Positions 28,733-41,766 of a DNA stretch of 64,000 nt are shown one piece after another. A program made the translations under genes and the position numbers. The notes beneath the pieces were generated by a model. That model saw nothing but the letters and a program-made list of their open reading frames with translations, was not told where the DNA came from and ran no database searches. The DNA comes from Chloroflexi bacterium TSY (GTDB lineage: Bacteria > Chloroflexota > Anaerolineae > Caldilineales > Caldilineaceae), in the NCBI GenBank assembly GCA_019217005.1, contig JAHBNG010000009.1:124001-188000 (forward strand), in the 5' to 3' direction. How positions within the stretch are numbered: the first letter of the stretch is position 1; each line of letters begins with the position of its first letter.

Positions 28733-29959
28733 GTGACTTCCGACAAACATGAACTGTCAGAACAATCCGAATTAGAAGCATCTGAATCCACACCTGCCGA
28801 ATCATCACCCGTTGAATCAATGCCAGAGAGATCGGCATCATCTGCTGATGGGCCATTGGCTCAAGCACTTAACAATGACTTTATAGATAGATTGGAAAAC
28901 ATAAATAAGGCCATTAGCCAGCGCATTCAGAGTAGCCCACGTACCTCAACCATGATCTTATTTGGGGTTCTACTCTTGCTCATTAGTATCCTGATGAAAA
29001 TCGTTGGCGCTGTCCCAACACCTCATGTATCAATTGGGGCAGAAGCACTGTTCGATGGTGGTTGGGTGACAAACTCATTTATCCACACAATTATTGTTGA
29101 TGTTATCTTGATCGCCTTGGCCTATTTTGCCACGCGCAGAATGCAACTGATTCCGAGTGGTTTTCAGAATTTCGTCGAGGCGGTTATCGAATACCTATAC
29201 AGCTTTTGTGAGAGTGTTGCTGGTCATGATGCTCGACGATATGCACCTTGGGCATTGACGGTTTTTCTTCTCATTATCGTCAGTAACTGGTCTGGTTTAA
29301 TCCCTGGTGTAGGTAGCATTGGTATTCGGCATATTCCCGCACATCAGGAAGATGGTGAAGGAGGTAAAGGTGAGGATAGTCAGTCAGATGATAGTCATGG
29401 TCTGGCTCCCAACCAGATCGAGATCGCTGGGACTATCTTGAACTTGGATGACCAACTTGCTATGTCTGATGGTAGCATGGTAATCAGTGAATCTGTTGCT
29501 AAAAATCCCGCACCGATTGAAGCTGAGGAAGGACATGGTAAGTTTATTCCGCTTTTGCGTCCGCCAAGCGCCGATCTGAACTTTACTTTTGCATTGGCGA
29601 TTGCGACCATGGTCATGGTTCAGATACACGGTGTTCGTGCTTTGGGGGCCGGTTACTTTAAGAAGTTCTGGAACACAAGTGGCGAAGGCGCCATGAAGGG
29701 CGTGAACATCTTTGTTTCAGTTCTGGAATTCATTAGTGAAGTTTCCCGTATCTTAACATTTGCCTTTCGTCTTTTTGGTAACATCTTTGCCGGTGAAGTT
29801 GTATTAGCCACAATGGCGTTCCTCGTTGCTTTCTTGCTTCCCATTCCATTCTACTTCTTGGAATTGTTTGTTGGATTTGTGCAATCGATGGTTTTCATGA
29901 TGCTGGCGCTTATCTTTTTCTCGCTTGCAACTGTTAGCCATGATGGCGATCATCATTAG
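28733..29959 (+). CDS. atpB: F1Fo ATP synthase subunit a, enlarged
   Basis: Membrane stator subunit forming the proton half-channels. The essential arginine lies in [18 protein letters not shown], and [17 protein letters not shown] precedes it, as usual. At 408 residues the protein is well above the usual 240-300. There is an acidic, Ser-rich N-terminal extension of about 65 residues, and an insertion of roughly 70 acidic residues ([18 protein letters not shown] onwards) in a loop after [17 protein letters not shown] start after AGGGAG. First structural gene of the atp operon. Confidence 0.94.
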   Translation: MTSDKHELSEQSELEASESTPAESSPVESMPERSASSADGPLAQALNNDFIDRLENINKAISQRIQSSPRTSTMILFGVLLLLISILMKIVGAVPTPHVSIGAEALFDGGWVTNSFIHTIIVDVILIALAYFATRRMQLIPSGFQNFVEAVIEYLYSFCESVAGHDARRYAPWALTVFLLIIVSNWSGLIPGVGSIGIRHIPAHQEDGEGGKGEDSQSDDSHGLAPNQIEIAGTILNLDDQLAMSDGSMVISESVAKNPAPIEAEEGHGKFIPLLRPPSADLNFTFALAIATMVMVQIHGVRALGAGYFKKFWNTSGEGAMKGVNIFVSVLEFISEVSRILTFAFRLFGNIFAGEVVLATMAFLVAFLLPIPFYFLELFVGFVQSMVFMMLALIFFSLATVSHDGDHH

Positions 29960-29983
29960 AAAAACCTTCATCTGTAAATTTGA

Positions 29984-30058
29984 GTGTGTACCACAAAGTG
30001 TGTAAATGAACATTGCTCAGCCAAAGAACCGCTGCATTTACACACTTTGGGACACACT
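29984..30058. repeat. Hairpin family B, between atpB and atpE
   Basis: Arms CCACAAAGTGTGTAAATG and CATTTACACACTTTGGG, with GTGTGT/ACACAC outer ends. Related copies lie at about 6712-6789, 54842-54916 and, more degenerate, 49628-49712. It is placed where atp operons often have a hairpin before the strongly translated subunit c gene. Confidence 0.8.
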
Positions 30059-30126
30059 CTCGTAAATTTAGACAGAAGCTTAAAAATTTATAACCTTTTA
30101 AAACATTTAATTGATAAAGGAGATAA

Positions 30127-30357
<231 letters not shown>

Positions 30358-30409
30358 TCGAGAAACCAGTTTATTTCTGGTTCAATCGGTACAGACAAAA
30401 TCTGTGGAC

Positions 30410-30520
30410 TCATCTACGATAAACACGCATTAATACTTTGGTTGTGATTCTATTTTGAACAATCTATTTTCAGACAAAGCGTGATGTTGTTATACCCCAC
30501 ACGATTCAGTAGATGAACAA
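30410..30520. repeat. Loose inverted repeat between atpE and atpF (family E-like)
   Basis: ACTCATCTACGATAAACACGC at the left and CACACGATTCAGTAGATGAAC at the right are imperfectly complementary around about 70 bases. It resembles the repeat at 18585-18668 in its CATCTAC/GTAGATG ends. The similarity is partial. Confidence 0.4.
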
Positions 30521-30550
30521 ACGAGTAATAAGCAGAACAGGAGGCTGATC

Positions 30551-31057
30551 TTGGGCGAAATTACACATCAATTAGGATTAGAGGGGGGACTATTTCTTTC
30601 CCAACTGGTCAATTTTGGTATCATGCTAGTGGTATTGAGTTCGCTACTCTACAATCCTGTTCTTAATATGTTGAACGAACGTAAAGAACGGATTGCACAA
30701 AGTATGAAGGATGCTGAACGCGTTTCACAGGCAGCTGCCGAAGCAGAACAAGAAAAGGTAGCTATTTTAGAGGAAGCTCGACGCGAAGCACAAGAGATTC
30801 GCGCGAATGCGACGCGGGAAGAAGAGAGAATTGCGAATGAAATTCGTGGTCGGGCTGAGCAAGAAGCCACCGAAATTCGCATGAAAGCACAAGAAGATGC
30901 AAAGACACAGGTCGAAGCTGCAATGGCCGACGCAAATAAGCAGATTGCCGATCTAGCGATTTTGGCCACCGAGCAACTTCTGGGTAAAGAATTGGCTCAG
31001 AAAGATGAACAACGTCGATTTGTTACAGAGTTTCTCGAGCAGAATGGGAGCGCTTAA
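30551..31057 (+). CDS. atpF: ATP synthase subunit b
   Basis: Peripheral stalk subunit with one N-terminal membrane helix (about residues 15-35, [20 protein letters not shown]), then the conserved NERKERI and a long charged coiled coil to residue 168. A TTG start is used, 6 bases past a perfect AGGAGG. It ends directly against the ATG of atpH. Confidence 0.95.
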   Translation: MGEITHQLGLEGGLFLSQLVNFGIMLVVLSSLLYNPVLNMLNERKERIAQSMKDAERVSQAAAEAEQEKVAILEEARREAQEIRANATREEERIANEIRGRAEQEATEIRMKAQEDAKTQVEAAMADANKQIADLAILATEQLLGKELAQKDEQRRFVTEFLEQNGSA

Positions 31058-31588
31058 ATGAGTAGCAAGACTGGACAGGCGCAACAATATGCTCAGGCAA
31101 TTCTGGCAGCCACAGTCGAACGTTGGCAGACAATCCTAACTGACTCTTCTGATGCTTTGGCCGGAGACCAAGGGCTAGCAGATTTATTGGCTGGCAATGG
31201 CAATCTAGAAGAGAAAGCTTCGGCCCTGACAAATGCCATATCTGCAACACCATCCACAGAAGAGGCAAACTTGCTCAAAATGCTCATTCAGGCTGGAGAG
31301 ACAGAGATTTTGGCCGATATTGCTGTTGCCTTAACCGAAGCAGCGTCCGGTCAATCTGGGCCTCAAACTGCAGAGATTGTTAGCGCAGTTGAGTTGACCG
31401 AGACGGAGCAGTCTGCGATTCAACAGAAGCTTGTGGCTGAGTATGGCGATAATCTTACATTTGATTTCTCTGTCGATGAATCTCTAATGGGTGGGTTGCG
31501 TGTACGTGTTGGTGATCGGTTGACAGATATGTCGATCTCCAGTCGCCTCACTGCATTGCGCGAACAGATGGCATCAGCCGTACATTAA
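31058..31588 (+). CDS. atpH: ATP synthase subunit delta
   Basis: OSCP-type stalk connector, 176 residues. The C-terminal signature reads DESLMGGLRVRVGDRLTDMSI, followed by SRLTALREQM. The N-terminal helical domain begins near QAQQYAQAILAA. The start codon follows the atpF stop without a gap, so translation is coupled. Confidence 0.94.
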   Translation: MSSKTGQAQQYAQAILAATVERWQTILTDSSDALAGDQGLADLLAGNGNLEEKASALTNAISATPSTEEANLLKMLIQAGETEILADIAVALTEAASGQSGPQTAEIVSAVELTETEQSAIQQKLVAEYGDNLTFDFSVDESLMGGLRVRVGDRLTDMSISSRLTALREQMASAVH

Positions 31589-31657
31589 TCATTATTGATT
31601 CGGAATCCTTAATAAAAAGGGCCTAAATCGTATTTGCCTTTGACTGGAGGACATATT

Positions 31658-33175
31658 ATGGCTGTGCGAACAGATGATATTACAGCTCTGCTTAAAGAAC
31701 AGATTCTAAACTTTCAAGCTGCGCCAAGCCAGGTTGATGTTGGCGAAGTGGTTGAAGTTGGTGATGGCATTGCACGTGTCTCCGGTCTAGAGGGTGCAAT
31801 GGCCAGTGAGCTATTAGAGTTCACCAAAAACGGTACACTTGGAATTGCTCTGAACTTAGATGAAGACAATGTCGGTATCATCATTATGGGCGAATATACC
31901 TCGATCGAGGAGGGCGACCTCGTTCGTAGCACCGGACGTATCGCTTCTGTCCCTGTTGGTGATGGGTTGATTGGACGTGTTGTGAATGCTGTGGGGCAAC
32001 CTCTAGATGGCAAAGGTCCAATTAATTCTGACAAATACCGAAACGTCGAGCGAATTGCACCAGGTGTTATTTTACGACAGCCCGTTGATACGCCTGTACA
32101 AACCGGTATCACAGCGATTGATGCATTGATTCCGATTGGTCGTGGTCAGCGGGAGTTGATCATTGGAGACCGCCAAACAGGTAAAACTGCCGTAGCAATT
32201 GATACGATCATTAATCAAAAAGGACAAGACATGATTTGTATCTATGTTGCTATTGGTCAGAAGAAGTCAAACGTTGCGCAAGTTGTTGCAACTCTGGAGC
32301 AACACGGTGCGATGGACTACACGGTCGTTGTGAATGCATCAGCTTCAGATCCTGCAGCTCTTCAATATCTGTCACCTTTTGCTGGCTGTGCAATTGGTGA
32401 AGAGTTTATGGAGCAAGGGAAAGATGCTTTGATCGTTTATGATGATCTTTCTAAACATGCACAAGCATATCGTCAGGTTTCGCTGCTTTTGCGTCGACCG
32501 CCAGGTCGGGAAGCATATCCGGGTGATGTGTTCTACTTGCACAGCCGGTTGCTTGAGCGTGCGGCTCGCATGGAAGACGAGTATGGTGGTGGCAGCTTAA
32601 CAGCATTGCCGGTCATTGAGACTCAGGCTGGTGACGTCTCTGCCTATATTCCAACAAATGTGATTTCGATCACTGATGGCCAAATTTTCTTGGAAAGCGA
32701 TCTCTTTTATGCTGGTATCCGTCCAGCTCTGAATGTTGGTATTTCAGTAAGTCGCGTGGGTGGTTCTGCACAGACAAAAGCCATGAAATCAGTGGCGGGA
32801 ACGTTAAAGTCAGAGTTGAGTCAGTTCCGCGAATTAGCTGCATTTGCTCAATTCGGTAGCGATCTTGACGCTGCTACACAACGCCAACTTGATCGTGGCT
32901 ATCGGATGCAAGAATTGTTAAAGCAGCCGCAATATCAACCTTCTCCACTTCACCGACAGGTGATTAGTTTATGGGCGGTCACGAATGGCATTATGGATAG
33001 CGTCCCAGTACAAAAGATCAAAGAGTTTGAGGATGCTATGCACGTGCACCTAGATACGAATCATGCTGAGCTTGGCCAATCCGTTATGCGAACAAAGGTC
33101 GTCTCAGACGAAATCGCTGATTCCTTGGGTGTCGCGCTGCGTGATTTCGTCGAGGGGTGGAGTCCAGCTACCTAG
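31658..33175 (+). CDS. atpA: ATP synthase subunit alpha
   Basis: Non-catalytic nucleotide-binding subunit of F1. From the ATG at 31658, chosen for the GGAGG 6-10 bases upstream, it has 505 residues. The P-loop GDRQTGKT is near residue 170. [26 protein letters not shown] is the family signature, and the C-terminal [17 protein letters not shown] is intact. No oddities. Confidence 0.98.
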   Translation: MAVRTDDITALLKEQILNFQAAPSQVDVGEVVEVGDGIARVSGLEGAMASELLEFTKNGTLGIALNLDEDNVGIIIMGEYTSIEEGDLVRSTGRIASVPVGDGLIGRVVNAVGQPLDGKGPINSDKYRNVERIAPGVILRQPVDTPVQTGITAIDALIPIGRGQRELIIGDRQTGKTAVAIDTIINQKGQDMICIYVAIGQKKSNVAQVVATLEQHGAMDYTVVVNASASDPAALQYLSPFAGCAIGEEFMEQGKDALIVYDDLSKHAQAYRQVSLLLRRPPGREAYPGDVFYLHSRLLERAARMEDEYGGGSLTALPVIETQAGDVSAYIPTNVISITDGQIFLESDLFYAGIRPALNVGISVSRVGGSAQTKAMKSVAGTLKSELSQFRELAAFAQFGSDLDAATQRQLDRGYRMQELLKQPQYQPSPLHRQVISLWAVTNGIMDSVPVQKIKEFEDAMHVHLDTNHAELGQSVMRTKVVSDEIADSLGVALRDFVEGWSPAT

Positions 33176-33277
33176 AATAATAGCCACATTATATAAACTT
33201 CGGACAAAAGAATCGTTTTTCTCGAGGGACAATTGTTCGAAGTTTAGGTGGCGTCTTTATAAGAAAGGAATTCTCTT

Positions 33278-34159
33278 TTGGCGAATCTACGAGAAATCCG
33301 CGGCCGAATCCAATCGGTCAAAAACATTGCCCAGGTCACGAAAGCAATGGAAGCGGTATCGGCTGCAAAAATGCGTCGCGCACAGCAACAGGTTATGGCA
33401 ACGCGTCCATATGCTGAACAGGCACGTGAAGTTCTTTCTTATATTGCTCGGCTACATGGTGTCGAACATTCTTTGTCTCCATTAATAGAGGAGCGCCCCG
33501 TACAACGCATGGGAGTTCTTCTGATTACAGCCGATCGCGGTCTGGCAGGTGGCTTCAATTCAAACGTGATTCGTCATGCGGCAAGCTTAATGAAGACCAA
33601 GCGAGACGAAGGCGCCGAAGTAGAAGCCATTACGATTGGTCGTAAGGGTCGCGATTGGCTCCTCCGATATGATCCAGTTGTGCGGGCTGAATTTACAGCT
33701 ATGCCAGATAGCCCAACCGTCAACGATATTTCTCCGATTGCACATCTCCTGATTGATGATTTTACCAATGGGCATTTTGATGAGGTTCAGATTGTCTATA
33801 CAGATTTTGTGAATACGGTCAAGCAGGATCCTGTTAATCATCGCCTACTGCCTGTCGAACCATCTGAACCATCCATGACGATGGCGCCAGACTATATCTT
33901 TGAACCAAGCCCAGAAGTTGTGTTGAACCGCGTTTTATATGGGTTTACCGAAGTACAGATATTGCAGGGAATGCATGAATCTCTGGCAAGCGAGCATTCC
34001 GCTCGTATGGTTGCGATGCGCAATGCGACAGATGCGGCCGGAGAGTTGGTCGATAGTCTGACCCTAACGTACAACAAGGCGCGTCAAGAAAGCATTACGA
34101 ATGAACTGATGGATATTATTGGTGGTGTAGCTGGATTGGAAGCTCAAGAAGAAAAATAA
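33278..34159 (+). CDS. atpG: ATP synthase subunit gamma
   Basis: Central rotor shaft, 293 residues. The N-terminal helix reads [22 protein letters not shown] with the usual [14 protein letters not shown]. The C-terminal helix contains [33 protein letters not shown], the family hallmark. TTG start after AAGAAAGGA. Confidence 0.97.
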   Translation: MANLREIRGRIQSVKNIAQVTKAMEAVSAAKMRRAQQQVMATRPYAEQAREVLSYIARLHGVEHSLSPLIEERPVQRMGVLLITADRGLAGGFNSNVIRHAASLMKTKRDEGAEVEAITIGRKGRDWLLRYDPVVRAEFTAMPDSPTVNDISPIAHLLIDDFTNGHFDEVQIVYTDFVNTVKQDPVNHRLLPVEPSEPSMTMAPDYIFEPSPEVVLNRVLYGFTEVQILQGMHESLASEHSARMVAMRNATDAAGELVDSLTLTYNKARQESITNELMDIIGGVAGLEAQEEK

Positions 34160-34247
34160 ATGGTCAGTAGACCGCAGTCCCGTTCGCATTAGAGAATGCT
34201 CACTCCGCGTTGCGGTCTACCGATAGTGGCTGAATCGAACGATCTAA

Positions 34248-35672
<1,425 letters not shown>

Positions 35673-35833
35673 CGGACTCCATAGCACTATTATTTGCGTT
35701 CGTCAGGCGAAAGTGTGCAATTCACTGATATTTCGACAATTTGATCGCATACTTGCCCACCTTCTAGAAGAAAGACTTTTTCCATAGATGAGCCATTGTT
35801 TGCCTGGTCAAAAATGTAACCGATACAACGCTG

Positions 35834-35957
35834 CTAGTGCATCATCTAGCCTTATATTTCGGGTTAAGTAGGCACGCCTCGTGCCGGTCGCCGCATGAGG
35901 CGTGCTCGCTGAACAATGATCTAATAACCCGTATTTTTAGCATGGATGATGCACTAG
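35834..35957. repeat. 124 bp multi-stem inverted repeat between atpD and atpC
   Basis: Outer arms CTAGTGCATCATC / GATGATGCACTAG, middle arms CGGGTTA / TAACCCG, and an inner G+C-rich stem GCACGCCTC / GAGGCGTGC (about 35871-35904) together fold into one long rod. It sits in an unusually long (323-base) atpD-atpC gap and would be transcribed with the operon. Size and end complementarity suggest a small non-autonomous element. Confidence 0.72.
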
Positions 35958-35995
35958 GTATAATATCCAATTACTTTGGAGAGTAGACATTCGTC

Positions 35996-36430
35996 ATGAG
36001 CATTCAAGTAAATATTGTTACACCAGAAGGAACGCTTTACGACGGCGAAGTCGAGATGGTCACACTTCCCGGTGAAGATGGTCAGATGGGGGTAATGGGT
36101 GGTCATGCACCTCTTCTCTCAACGCTTGACATTGGAGAGATCGTCTTGCATCAAGGAAGTGAAGAAGAGTTCCTGGCGGTTAGTGGTGGCGTCGTAGAGG
36201 TTCGGCCTGATAAAGTAACAATCTTGGCTGATATTGGTGAAAGTGCAGAGGACATTGATGAAGAACGAGCACAGGAGGCTCTAGCTCGGGCTCAACAATC
36301 TTTGGCGGAAAATCCACCAGCTGAGCATCGAGCACCTCTCCTAGCTGCTTTAAAAAGGAGCAACCTTCGCTTGCGAGTTGCACGGAAACGACGTTCTTAT
36401 CGAAGAGCTTCGGTTCAGGGTAGTGAATAA
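35996..36430 (+). CDS. atpC: ATP synthase subunit epsilon
   Basis: Rotor foot and intrinsic inhibitor. The 144 residues start [20 protein letters not shown], with the [19 protein letters not shown] signature of the beta-sandwich domain and a C-terminal helical domain ending in a basic run. Last gene of the atp operon; a terminator follows at 36481. Confidence 0.96.
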   Translation: MSIQVNIVTPEGTLYDGEVEMVTLPGEDGQMGVMGGHAPLLSTLDIGEIVLHQGSEEEFLAVSGGVVEVRPDKVTILADIGESAEDIDEERAQEALARAQQSLAENPPAEHRAPLLAALKRSNLRLRVARKRRSYRRASVQGSE

Positions 36431-36480
36431 AAATTCTACTGTTTGTTTACTGCTCATTCTATTGCATAGTCAACGACTCA

Positions 36481-36510
36481 AAGCCGGGTTCTCGTGGGAG
36501 ACCCGGCTTT
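36481..36510 (+). terminator. Terminator of the atp operon
   Basis: AAGCCGGGT and ACCCGGCTT form a 9 bp G+C-rich stem over an 11-base loop, followed by TTAT. It lies 50 bases after the atpC stop. Confidence 0.85.
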
Positions 36511-36554
36511 TATATCGGAAAACCATGTTTTAGTTATTACGTACAAGAAGTTTT

Positions 36555-37580
36555 ATGTTTGAAAAGCATATTGGCATTGATTTAGGAACCGTTAATGTAC
36601 TCGTTCATGTACATGGACGAGGTATCGTCATGCATGAGCCGTCTGTCGTGGCGATTCGTTTGCGCGACAACAAGATGGTTGCCGTTGGTCATGAAGCGTA
36701 TGATATGATAGGACGTACGCCTGAGAGTATCGAGGTCGCACGCCCTATGCGCGATGGAGTCATTGCCGATTTTGTCGTAACAGAAGCGATGCTACGGTAC
36801 TTTATTGAATCGATCGTTGGTCGTATTAACCCGCTTTTTAGTCAGCTGCTTAAGCCGAAGGTAATGATCAGCACGCCGCGGGGTGTAACAGGTGTGGAGG
36901 AGCGCGCCGTTCATGACGCTGCTATGCAAGCAGGAGCGGGTGCAGCATATTTAATTCCTGAGCCACTTTCTGCTGCATATGGTGCCGGTTTGCCAATCGG
37001 TACACCTACTGGCAATATGGTTGTTGATATGGGAGGTGGGACAACCGAGGCGGCCGTTGTGTCTATGTATGATATTGTTGTCTGGAGCAGTGTACGTGTC
37101 GGTGGCAACCGCTTCGACGATTCGATTGTCAATTATGTGCGAAAAAAGTATAACTTATTGATTGGTGCTCAGACTGCTGAGGAAGTCAAAATTGGTATTG
37201 GTAGCGCAATCCTTTTAGACGACGAGCGCGAAATGGAGATTCGGGGACGGGATCAGGTTACAGGTTTACCTAAAATTATGCAAATTACAAGTAGCGAGGT
37301 GACTGAAGCACTCCAAGAACCGTTGCAAGCAGTGATTAGCACTGTTCGTGCAACATTGGAAAAGACGCCACCAGAGTTAGCCGCCGACGTTATTGATCGC
37401 GGGATGGTTTTAGCTGGCGGTGGTTCACAGTTAAGGAATATTGCACAACTGCTTACTCAAGAAACGGGGGTTCCTTGTTATGTTGCTGAAAATCCTATTG
37501 CGTGTGTAGCACTGGGCGCTGGCCGTGCACTTGAAAATTATGAGATCATGCGTCGGAGTTTGCCCATTGTGCCGAGCTAA
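36555..37580 (+). CDS. mreB: MreB-like rod-shape actin homolog
   Basis: Filament-forming ATPase that guides cell-wall synthesis. The 341 residues begin [20 protein letters not shown]. Phosphate 1 (IDLGTVN), phosphate 2 ([15 protein letters not shown]) and adenosine ([14 protein letters not shown]) motifs are clear. [10 protein letters not shown] and [11 protein letters not shown] fit MreB rather than DnaK or FtsA. The common MreB motif GTAN is GTVN here. mreC and mreD are not adjacent, so it may be a stand-alone paralog. Confidence 0.9.
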   Translation: MFEKHIGIDLGTVNVLVHVHGRGIVMHEPSVVAIRLRDNKMVAVGHEAYDMIGRTPESIEVARPMRDGVIADFVVTEAMLRYFIESIVGRINPLFSQLLKPKVMISTPRGVTGVEERAVHDAAMQAGAGAAYLIPEPLSAAYGAGLPIGTPTGNMVVDMGGGTTEAAVVSMYDIVVWSSVRVGGNRFDDSIVNYVRKKYNLLIGAQTAEEVKIGIGSAILLDDEREMEIRGRDQVTGLPKIMQITSSEVTEALQEPLQAVISTVRATLEKTPPELAADVIDRGMVLAGGGSQLRNIAQLLTQETGVPCYVAENPIACVALGAGRALENYEIMRRSLPIVPS

Positions 37581-38030
37581 TTCATTTCAGCAGAATGTTC
37601 AAGAGAGGCTCGTCGTGAACGAAGCCAAGTGATCCCAAACGGCTATCTGACGGAGATCATCAAAATATTGAATGGGTATGTACACCACAAAGCGCCAGAA
37701 GCGACAACTCCCTCCCAACTCTCCCCCTCTGAATACCCAACGTTGCACTTTAGATATAAAAGAGTAGGTAAAACGTGTATTTTCAGTCTTATATTTTGGC
37801 GATATTGGCATGATCGAGTACAATGTCGAGAAAATATGCTATATCTGAGGTGATGTTCGAAATCTCCCCCATTCCCATAATCAACCACAACCGTTTAATC
37901 TATATAGTTTTGTACCGCGTTTGCTCATAGATGATGGTTCGCGTCTACGATATGAACTGAATGAGCGGTATAGTGCGAGTATGTTGATGCCCCGTCATCT
38001 ATGGGTGTGTATGTGTATAAAGAGAATTGC
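37581..38030. other. Gene-free spacer upstream of ridA
   Basis: No gene is seen. An inverted repeat CATAGATGATGG ... CCGTCATCTATG spans about 37926-37999 and ends just before the ridA leader. The remainder is A+T-rich and probably contains the ridA promoter. Confidence 0.45.
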
Positions 38031-38426
38031 ATGAAACGACTAGTTGTTCACACTGATCACGCGCCTGCTGCTGTTGGTCCATATTCGCAGGCAATCACAA
38101 CAGATATGTTTGTATTTGCATCGGGGCAGATTGGACTTGATCCGGAGACGGGTGAACTTCAGGAGGGGCTGGAAAAACAAACGGAGCAAGTTTTAAGCAA
38201 TATCAAGTCAGTTTTGCAAGCATCTGACAGCGCAATGGATAAAGTCGTTAAAACGACAATCTTTTTGACAGATATTACTCACTTTGCCACAGTCAATACA
38301 ATTTATGCCAAAGCTTTTGGTAGCGAACCACCGGCACGAAGCACTGTAGCCGTTGCTGCTTTACCGCTTGGTGCCCTAGTTGAAATTGAAGTCGTTGCGC
38401 TTATCAATCCTACCGAAGTAGAATAG
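38031..38426 (+). CDS. ridA: RidA family enamine/imine deaminase
   Basis: Hydrolyses reactive enamines from PLP enzymes. The 131 residues, starting MKRLVVHTDHAPAAVGPYSQ, include GPYSQAI, the FASGQIGLDPETGEL loop, QVLSNIKSVLQ and the trimer active-site Arg in PPARSTVAVAALP, followed by VEIEVVAL. The upstream in-frame extension is dropped because the AAAGAG site precedes this ATG. Confidence 0.95.
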   Translation: MKRLVVHTDHAPAAVGPYSQAITTDMFVFASGQIGLDPETGELQEGLEKQTEQVLSNIKSVLQASDSAMDKVVKTTIFLTDITHFATVNTIYAKAFGSEPPARSTVAVAALPLGALVEIEVVALINPTEVE

Positions 38427-38556
38427 GTGCATACGGTATATTTTCGCTCATCAGGCGAAATCGTGTAGGTGAGTTAGATTTATTTTTGTGCGTATGATGT
38501 CGCTTGTTTGGCGGCATCTATATAGAATTTCCCATTTGGAGGATATTATTTGTCTC

Positions 38557-39960
38557 ATGAAAAATGGTCAAGCGATGATGGAACCAAATGAAGCTGTTGC
38601 GATGATAGATTCGTCGCCTGAGCTCCACAATGACGCTCACCCAATGGCTCTTTTATTGGAGGAAATTGAGCAATCCTTGTTTGCCCCGCGGATCGGCGAT
38701 ATTCGTAATGGAACGATTGTCGAAAAAAGGTCGAATGAACTATTAATCGACATTGGTTTTAAGTCCGAAGGTTTTGTGAATGGACGTGAAATCGACCGCA
38801 TCAAGGAAGATCTTGATTCATTAAACATTGGTGATGAAGTTCCGGTCTATATATTGCGCGAAGACAAAGATGGCAATATGATGTTGAGCATCAGCCGTGC
38901 ACAGGCCGAGCAGGATTGGTTACGTGCTCAAGAGCTTCTGGACAACCAGGAAATGTTTGATGGCGAAGTGACAGCGCACAATAGAGGGGGTGTGATTATT
39001 AAGCTTGGCCAAGTGCGTGGCTTTGTGCCCGCTAGTCAGCTTTCGACATCAGAGAATCCTAATCAATCATCAAACAACGCAAATGGAGATGAGTTGGATG
39101 AAAGTAACCGTTATGCTCATCTGATTGGCTTGAGCCTAAAGCTGAAGGTGATCGATCTGGATAGGAAACGTAACCACTTGATCCTTTCTGAACGTTTGGC
39201 TATGCGAGAATGGCGTCGCAAACAGAAAGAGGAATTATTGGAATCCTTAAAAGAAGGAGATATCTATGAAGGAACAATCAGTAGCATTGCTGATTTTGGC
39301 GCATTTGTAGATTTAGGCGGTGCTGATGGGTTGATTCACTTGAGTGAGCTAAGTTGGAACCGCATTAGTCATCCAAATGAGGTTGTTTCAGTCGGAAGCA
39401 AAGTCAAAGTTCAAATCATGGCGATTGATTTAGAGCGGAGACGTATTGGATTAAGTTTGCGTCGCTTGCAACCTCAGCCATGGGAATTGGTTGATCAGAC
39501 TTACGAGGTTGGTCAGGTTGTTCATGGACGTATTACGAAGATAGTCAACTTTGGCGCATTTGCGCGGTTGGAGCAAGATGGAATTGAAGGTCTAATTCAC
39601 ATTAGTGAGCTTTCAGAGGAACGCGTCAATCACCCCAAGGAAGTGGTTTCAGAGGGTCAAGAACATGATCTGCGCATTATTCGTATAGATATTGATAAAC
39701 GTCGAATGGGTTTGAGCCTAAAGCAAGCACTGCCTCCAAAAGAAGTCGTAGAGCTAGATTGGCAGATTGCGCCGAGCGATACTGTGGGTGTAACCAATGA
39801 GAATGGTCAGCGTGAGGTTGCAGCCCAAGTTGCCAATGCTCTTTCTGAATCTGCCGAACCCGATTCGACAGCCGATGAACTGATTGAATCGGGTTCGGAG
39901 TCTGAGAATGGTGTATACGGAACAGATGTTGCAGTTGAAGAGGTTGCTATCGAATCGTAA
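38557..39960 (+). CDS. rpsA: S1-domain RNA-binding protein (ribosomal protein S1 type)
   Basis: Four S1 repeats in 467 residues, at roughly 45-115, 130-220, 235-305 and 320-395. Each has a G(D/E)...G.V/I start and a ...F(V)....GL(I)H.SELS end; repeats 3 and 4 are the clearest ([16 protein letters not shown] and [17 protein letters not shown]). Chloroflexota S1 proteins often have four domains, unlike the six of E. coli. An acidic tail of about 70 residues follows. GGAGG lies 14 bases before the chosen ATG, a long spacing, so a nearer non-ATG start is possible. Confidence 0.88.
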   Translation: MKNGQAMMEPNEAVAMIDSSPELHNDAHPMALLLEEIEQSLFAPRIGDIRNGTIVEKRSNELLIDIGFKSEGFVNGREIDRIKEDLDSLNIGDEVPVYILREDKDGNMMLSISRAQAEQDWLRAQELLDNQEMFDGEVTAHNRGGVIIKLGQVRGFVPASQLSTSENPNQSSNNANGDELDESNRYAHLIGLSLKLKVIDLDRKRNHLILSERLAMREWRRKQKEELLESLKEGDIYEGTISSIADFGAFVDLGGADGLIHLSELSWNRISHPNEVVSVGSKVKVQIMAIDLERRRIGLSLRRLQPQPWELVDQTYEVGQVVHGRITKIVNFGAFARLEQDGIEGLIHISELSEERVNHPKEVVSEGQEHDLRIIRIDIDKRRMGLSLKQALPPKEVVELDWQIAPSDTVGVTNENGQREVAAQVANALSESAEPDSTADELIESGSESENGVYGTDVAVEEVAIES

Positions 39961-40012
39961 CAATACGAACCATAGAACATCTGTAACAGTACGCAAGCTA
40001 TAAATCACGACA

Positions 40013-40038
40013 AGGCACCTTCTATAGGTGCTTTGTTT
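40013..40038 (+). terminator. Probable terminator after the S1 gene
   Basis: GCACCT and AGGTGC form a short stem with a 5-base loop, followed by TTTGTTTATTT. It lies 50 bases past the stop codon. Confidence 0.65.
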
Positions 40039-40181
40039 ATTTCTGAACAAATTGCGCAATTTAACGGATTGACAAATGTTATAAGCACTCGTTACAATAG
40101 GAATAATATCTGAACATGGTGCCTTTTCAGTATAGTCGAATGTGGGTCTAAAGTGAAGTCAGTTTGAAAACGCGAGTTCTG

Positions 40182-40248
40182 AATCTTCCCGGAAGGGGTC
40201 ACAGATCGGCCCGTCTACCCCGCAATATCTGACCCCTTCCGGGAAGAT
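40182..40248. repeat. 19 bp perfect G+C-rich stem-loop
   Basis: ATCTTCCCGGAAGGGGTCA (40182-40200) is complementary to 40230-40248; the loop is about 29 bases. Neither side has a T-run. It stands between the S1 terminator and a decayed IS and differs in base composition from its A+T-rich surroundings. Confidence 0.7.
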
Positions 40249-40277
40249 GGGTCAGCGAAAACTATCGTTCTCTATCA

Positions 40278-41743
40278 CCTTATTTTTGCGCAACGGGAAG
40301 GGAATTCTATTCGTTGACGCAATAAGAGCCTGATTCTATTCGATCAAATTCGTCAAAATGCCGAAAAAAGGATAGCCTCAAAGAAATTCATTAGAGATAC
40401 CCGATCCAAGGAGGCATTCATGGCAATAGAATTCGGACTAACGAACGAGATCAGCAATACTCAGTATGCACCATTAGCTGCGTTGCTGGCACACTACCAT
40501 CAAGAGAAAGTGCTAACTGCGTTGAAGAAGATCGAAATACCGGTCAAAACGTATGAATATACACCAGCAAGTAAGTTGGAACAGGTGCTGGTTAGCATAT
40601 TATGTGGTTGCGCAACGCTGACTGAGTTCAATACAAAGGTCAGACCAGAAAGACTTCTGCGAAAATTTATGGGATGGAGCAGCTTAGTGAGCAATCAAAT
40701 ATGTCTCGTACATTAGACGCCCTAACTCTAATGAATATCGGTAGAGTGCGGTCAGCGAAATCTGCAAGCCTCTAAGCCAAATACACAACCACGATTGGCG
40801 AGGGTTCTTGTGGTTAGACTTTGACCTATCCGGATTACCATGCGGCAAAAAAGGCACAGAAAAGTCAAAAAGGCTATTTTAGCGGCAAAAAAACGCAACG
40901 GGACGCCAATTGGTCCGTGTAAGTTCGGTTAAATACCATGAAACGGTTTGGTCAGACCTCTATCCAGGGAGTCAGCATACAGCTCCATCGTTTCAGCCAG
41001 CCGTGCTTGCCACGGAAAGTTCATTAGAGTTAGACGAGAAAAAAACGCGAGCGAGTCGTCTGGCGCACCGATGGCGGTGCAGGTAGTGAAGAAAATATTC
41101 GGTGGCTGCTCAACCGCAACTATCAATTTATGATGAAGGGCAACTCCAACCGTCGTGCCCATCTGTGGGCGCAACAGGTGACTCGATGGGATCCTTGCGG
41201 TGACGTCTTTCTGGCTGAAATTCCATCCCCTATCAAGTTTAATCGCCCTGTACGCATTTTTCTCAAAAAAGAGTGAAAACGAGCAAATTTGTGTCAGTTA
41301 CTACATTTCGACCATCAAATTGCCATCCAAGCGTCACTTCATTTCATATTATGACAATCGAGGTGCGGCTGAAATCGAACAATTCCGTAATGATAAAATG
41401 GGGTTACACTTAGCTTCTCGTCGCAAGACCCTATTTCTAGCTCAAAAATCTCTTATCCTTTTGGCTGATTTGGCGCATAATTTGATAGGCCATTTCCATC
41501 AGCAAGCTCTCGTGGATACTAGATTTGAACCTTTCCGGCAGAAACGAATTGTTCGAGATCTATTACAAATACCTGGTTTTCTCTCTTTTCAGAACGGCTC
41601 ACTTTCACGGATTGACCTGCTAAGTTCACATCCTTATTCTCGTGACCTTCTGATTTGCTTGAAATCCTATCTAGAGGCCGATTAGAAACCCCCTCTAGTT
41701 GCATGAACGAATAGAATCACGCTCTCGTTGCGCAAAAATAAGG
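40278..41743 (+). mobile_element. Decayed DDE insertion sequence (1466 bp)
   Basis: Imperfect terminal inverted repeats of about 40 bp begin CCTTATTTTTGCGCAACG on both sides. The 5 bp repeat TATCA flanks it (40273-40277 and 41744-41748). The internal transposase is broken in several frames. The gene content resembles DDE-domain IS1380-like or related elements, but the family is not certain. Confidence 0.88.
40420..41685 (+). pseudogene. Transposase remnant with many frameshifts
   Basis: The first 80 residues (MAIEFGLTNEISNTQYAPLA...) are intact up to KPERLL-like KVRPERLLRK. Changing frames then continues the match: EQLSEQSNMSRTLDAL, DYDLSGLPCGKKA, RQLVRVSSVKYHETVWSDLYPG, NRNYQFMMKGNSN and the tail from ENEQICVSYYISTIKL to KSYLEAD at 41685. 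This order is that of one DDE transposase. At least four frame changes and stops make it non-functional. Confidence 0.85.
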
Positions 41744-41766
41744 TATCAGATTTCACTATAGGAACC

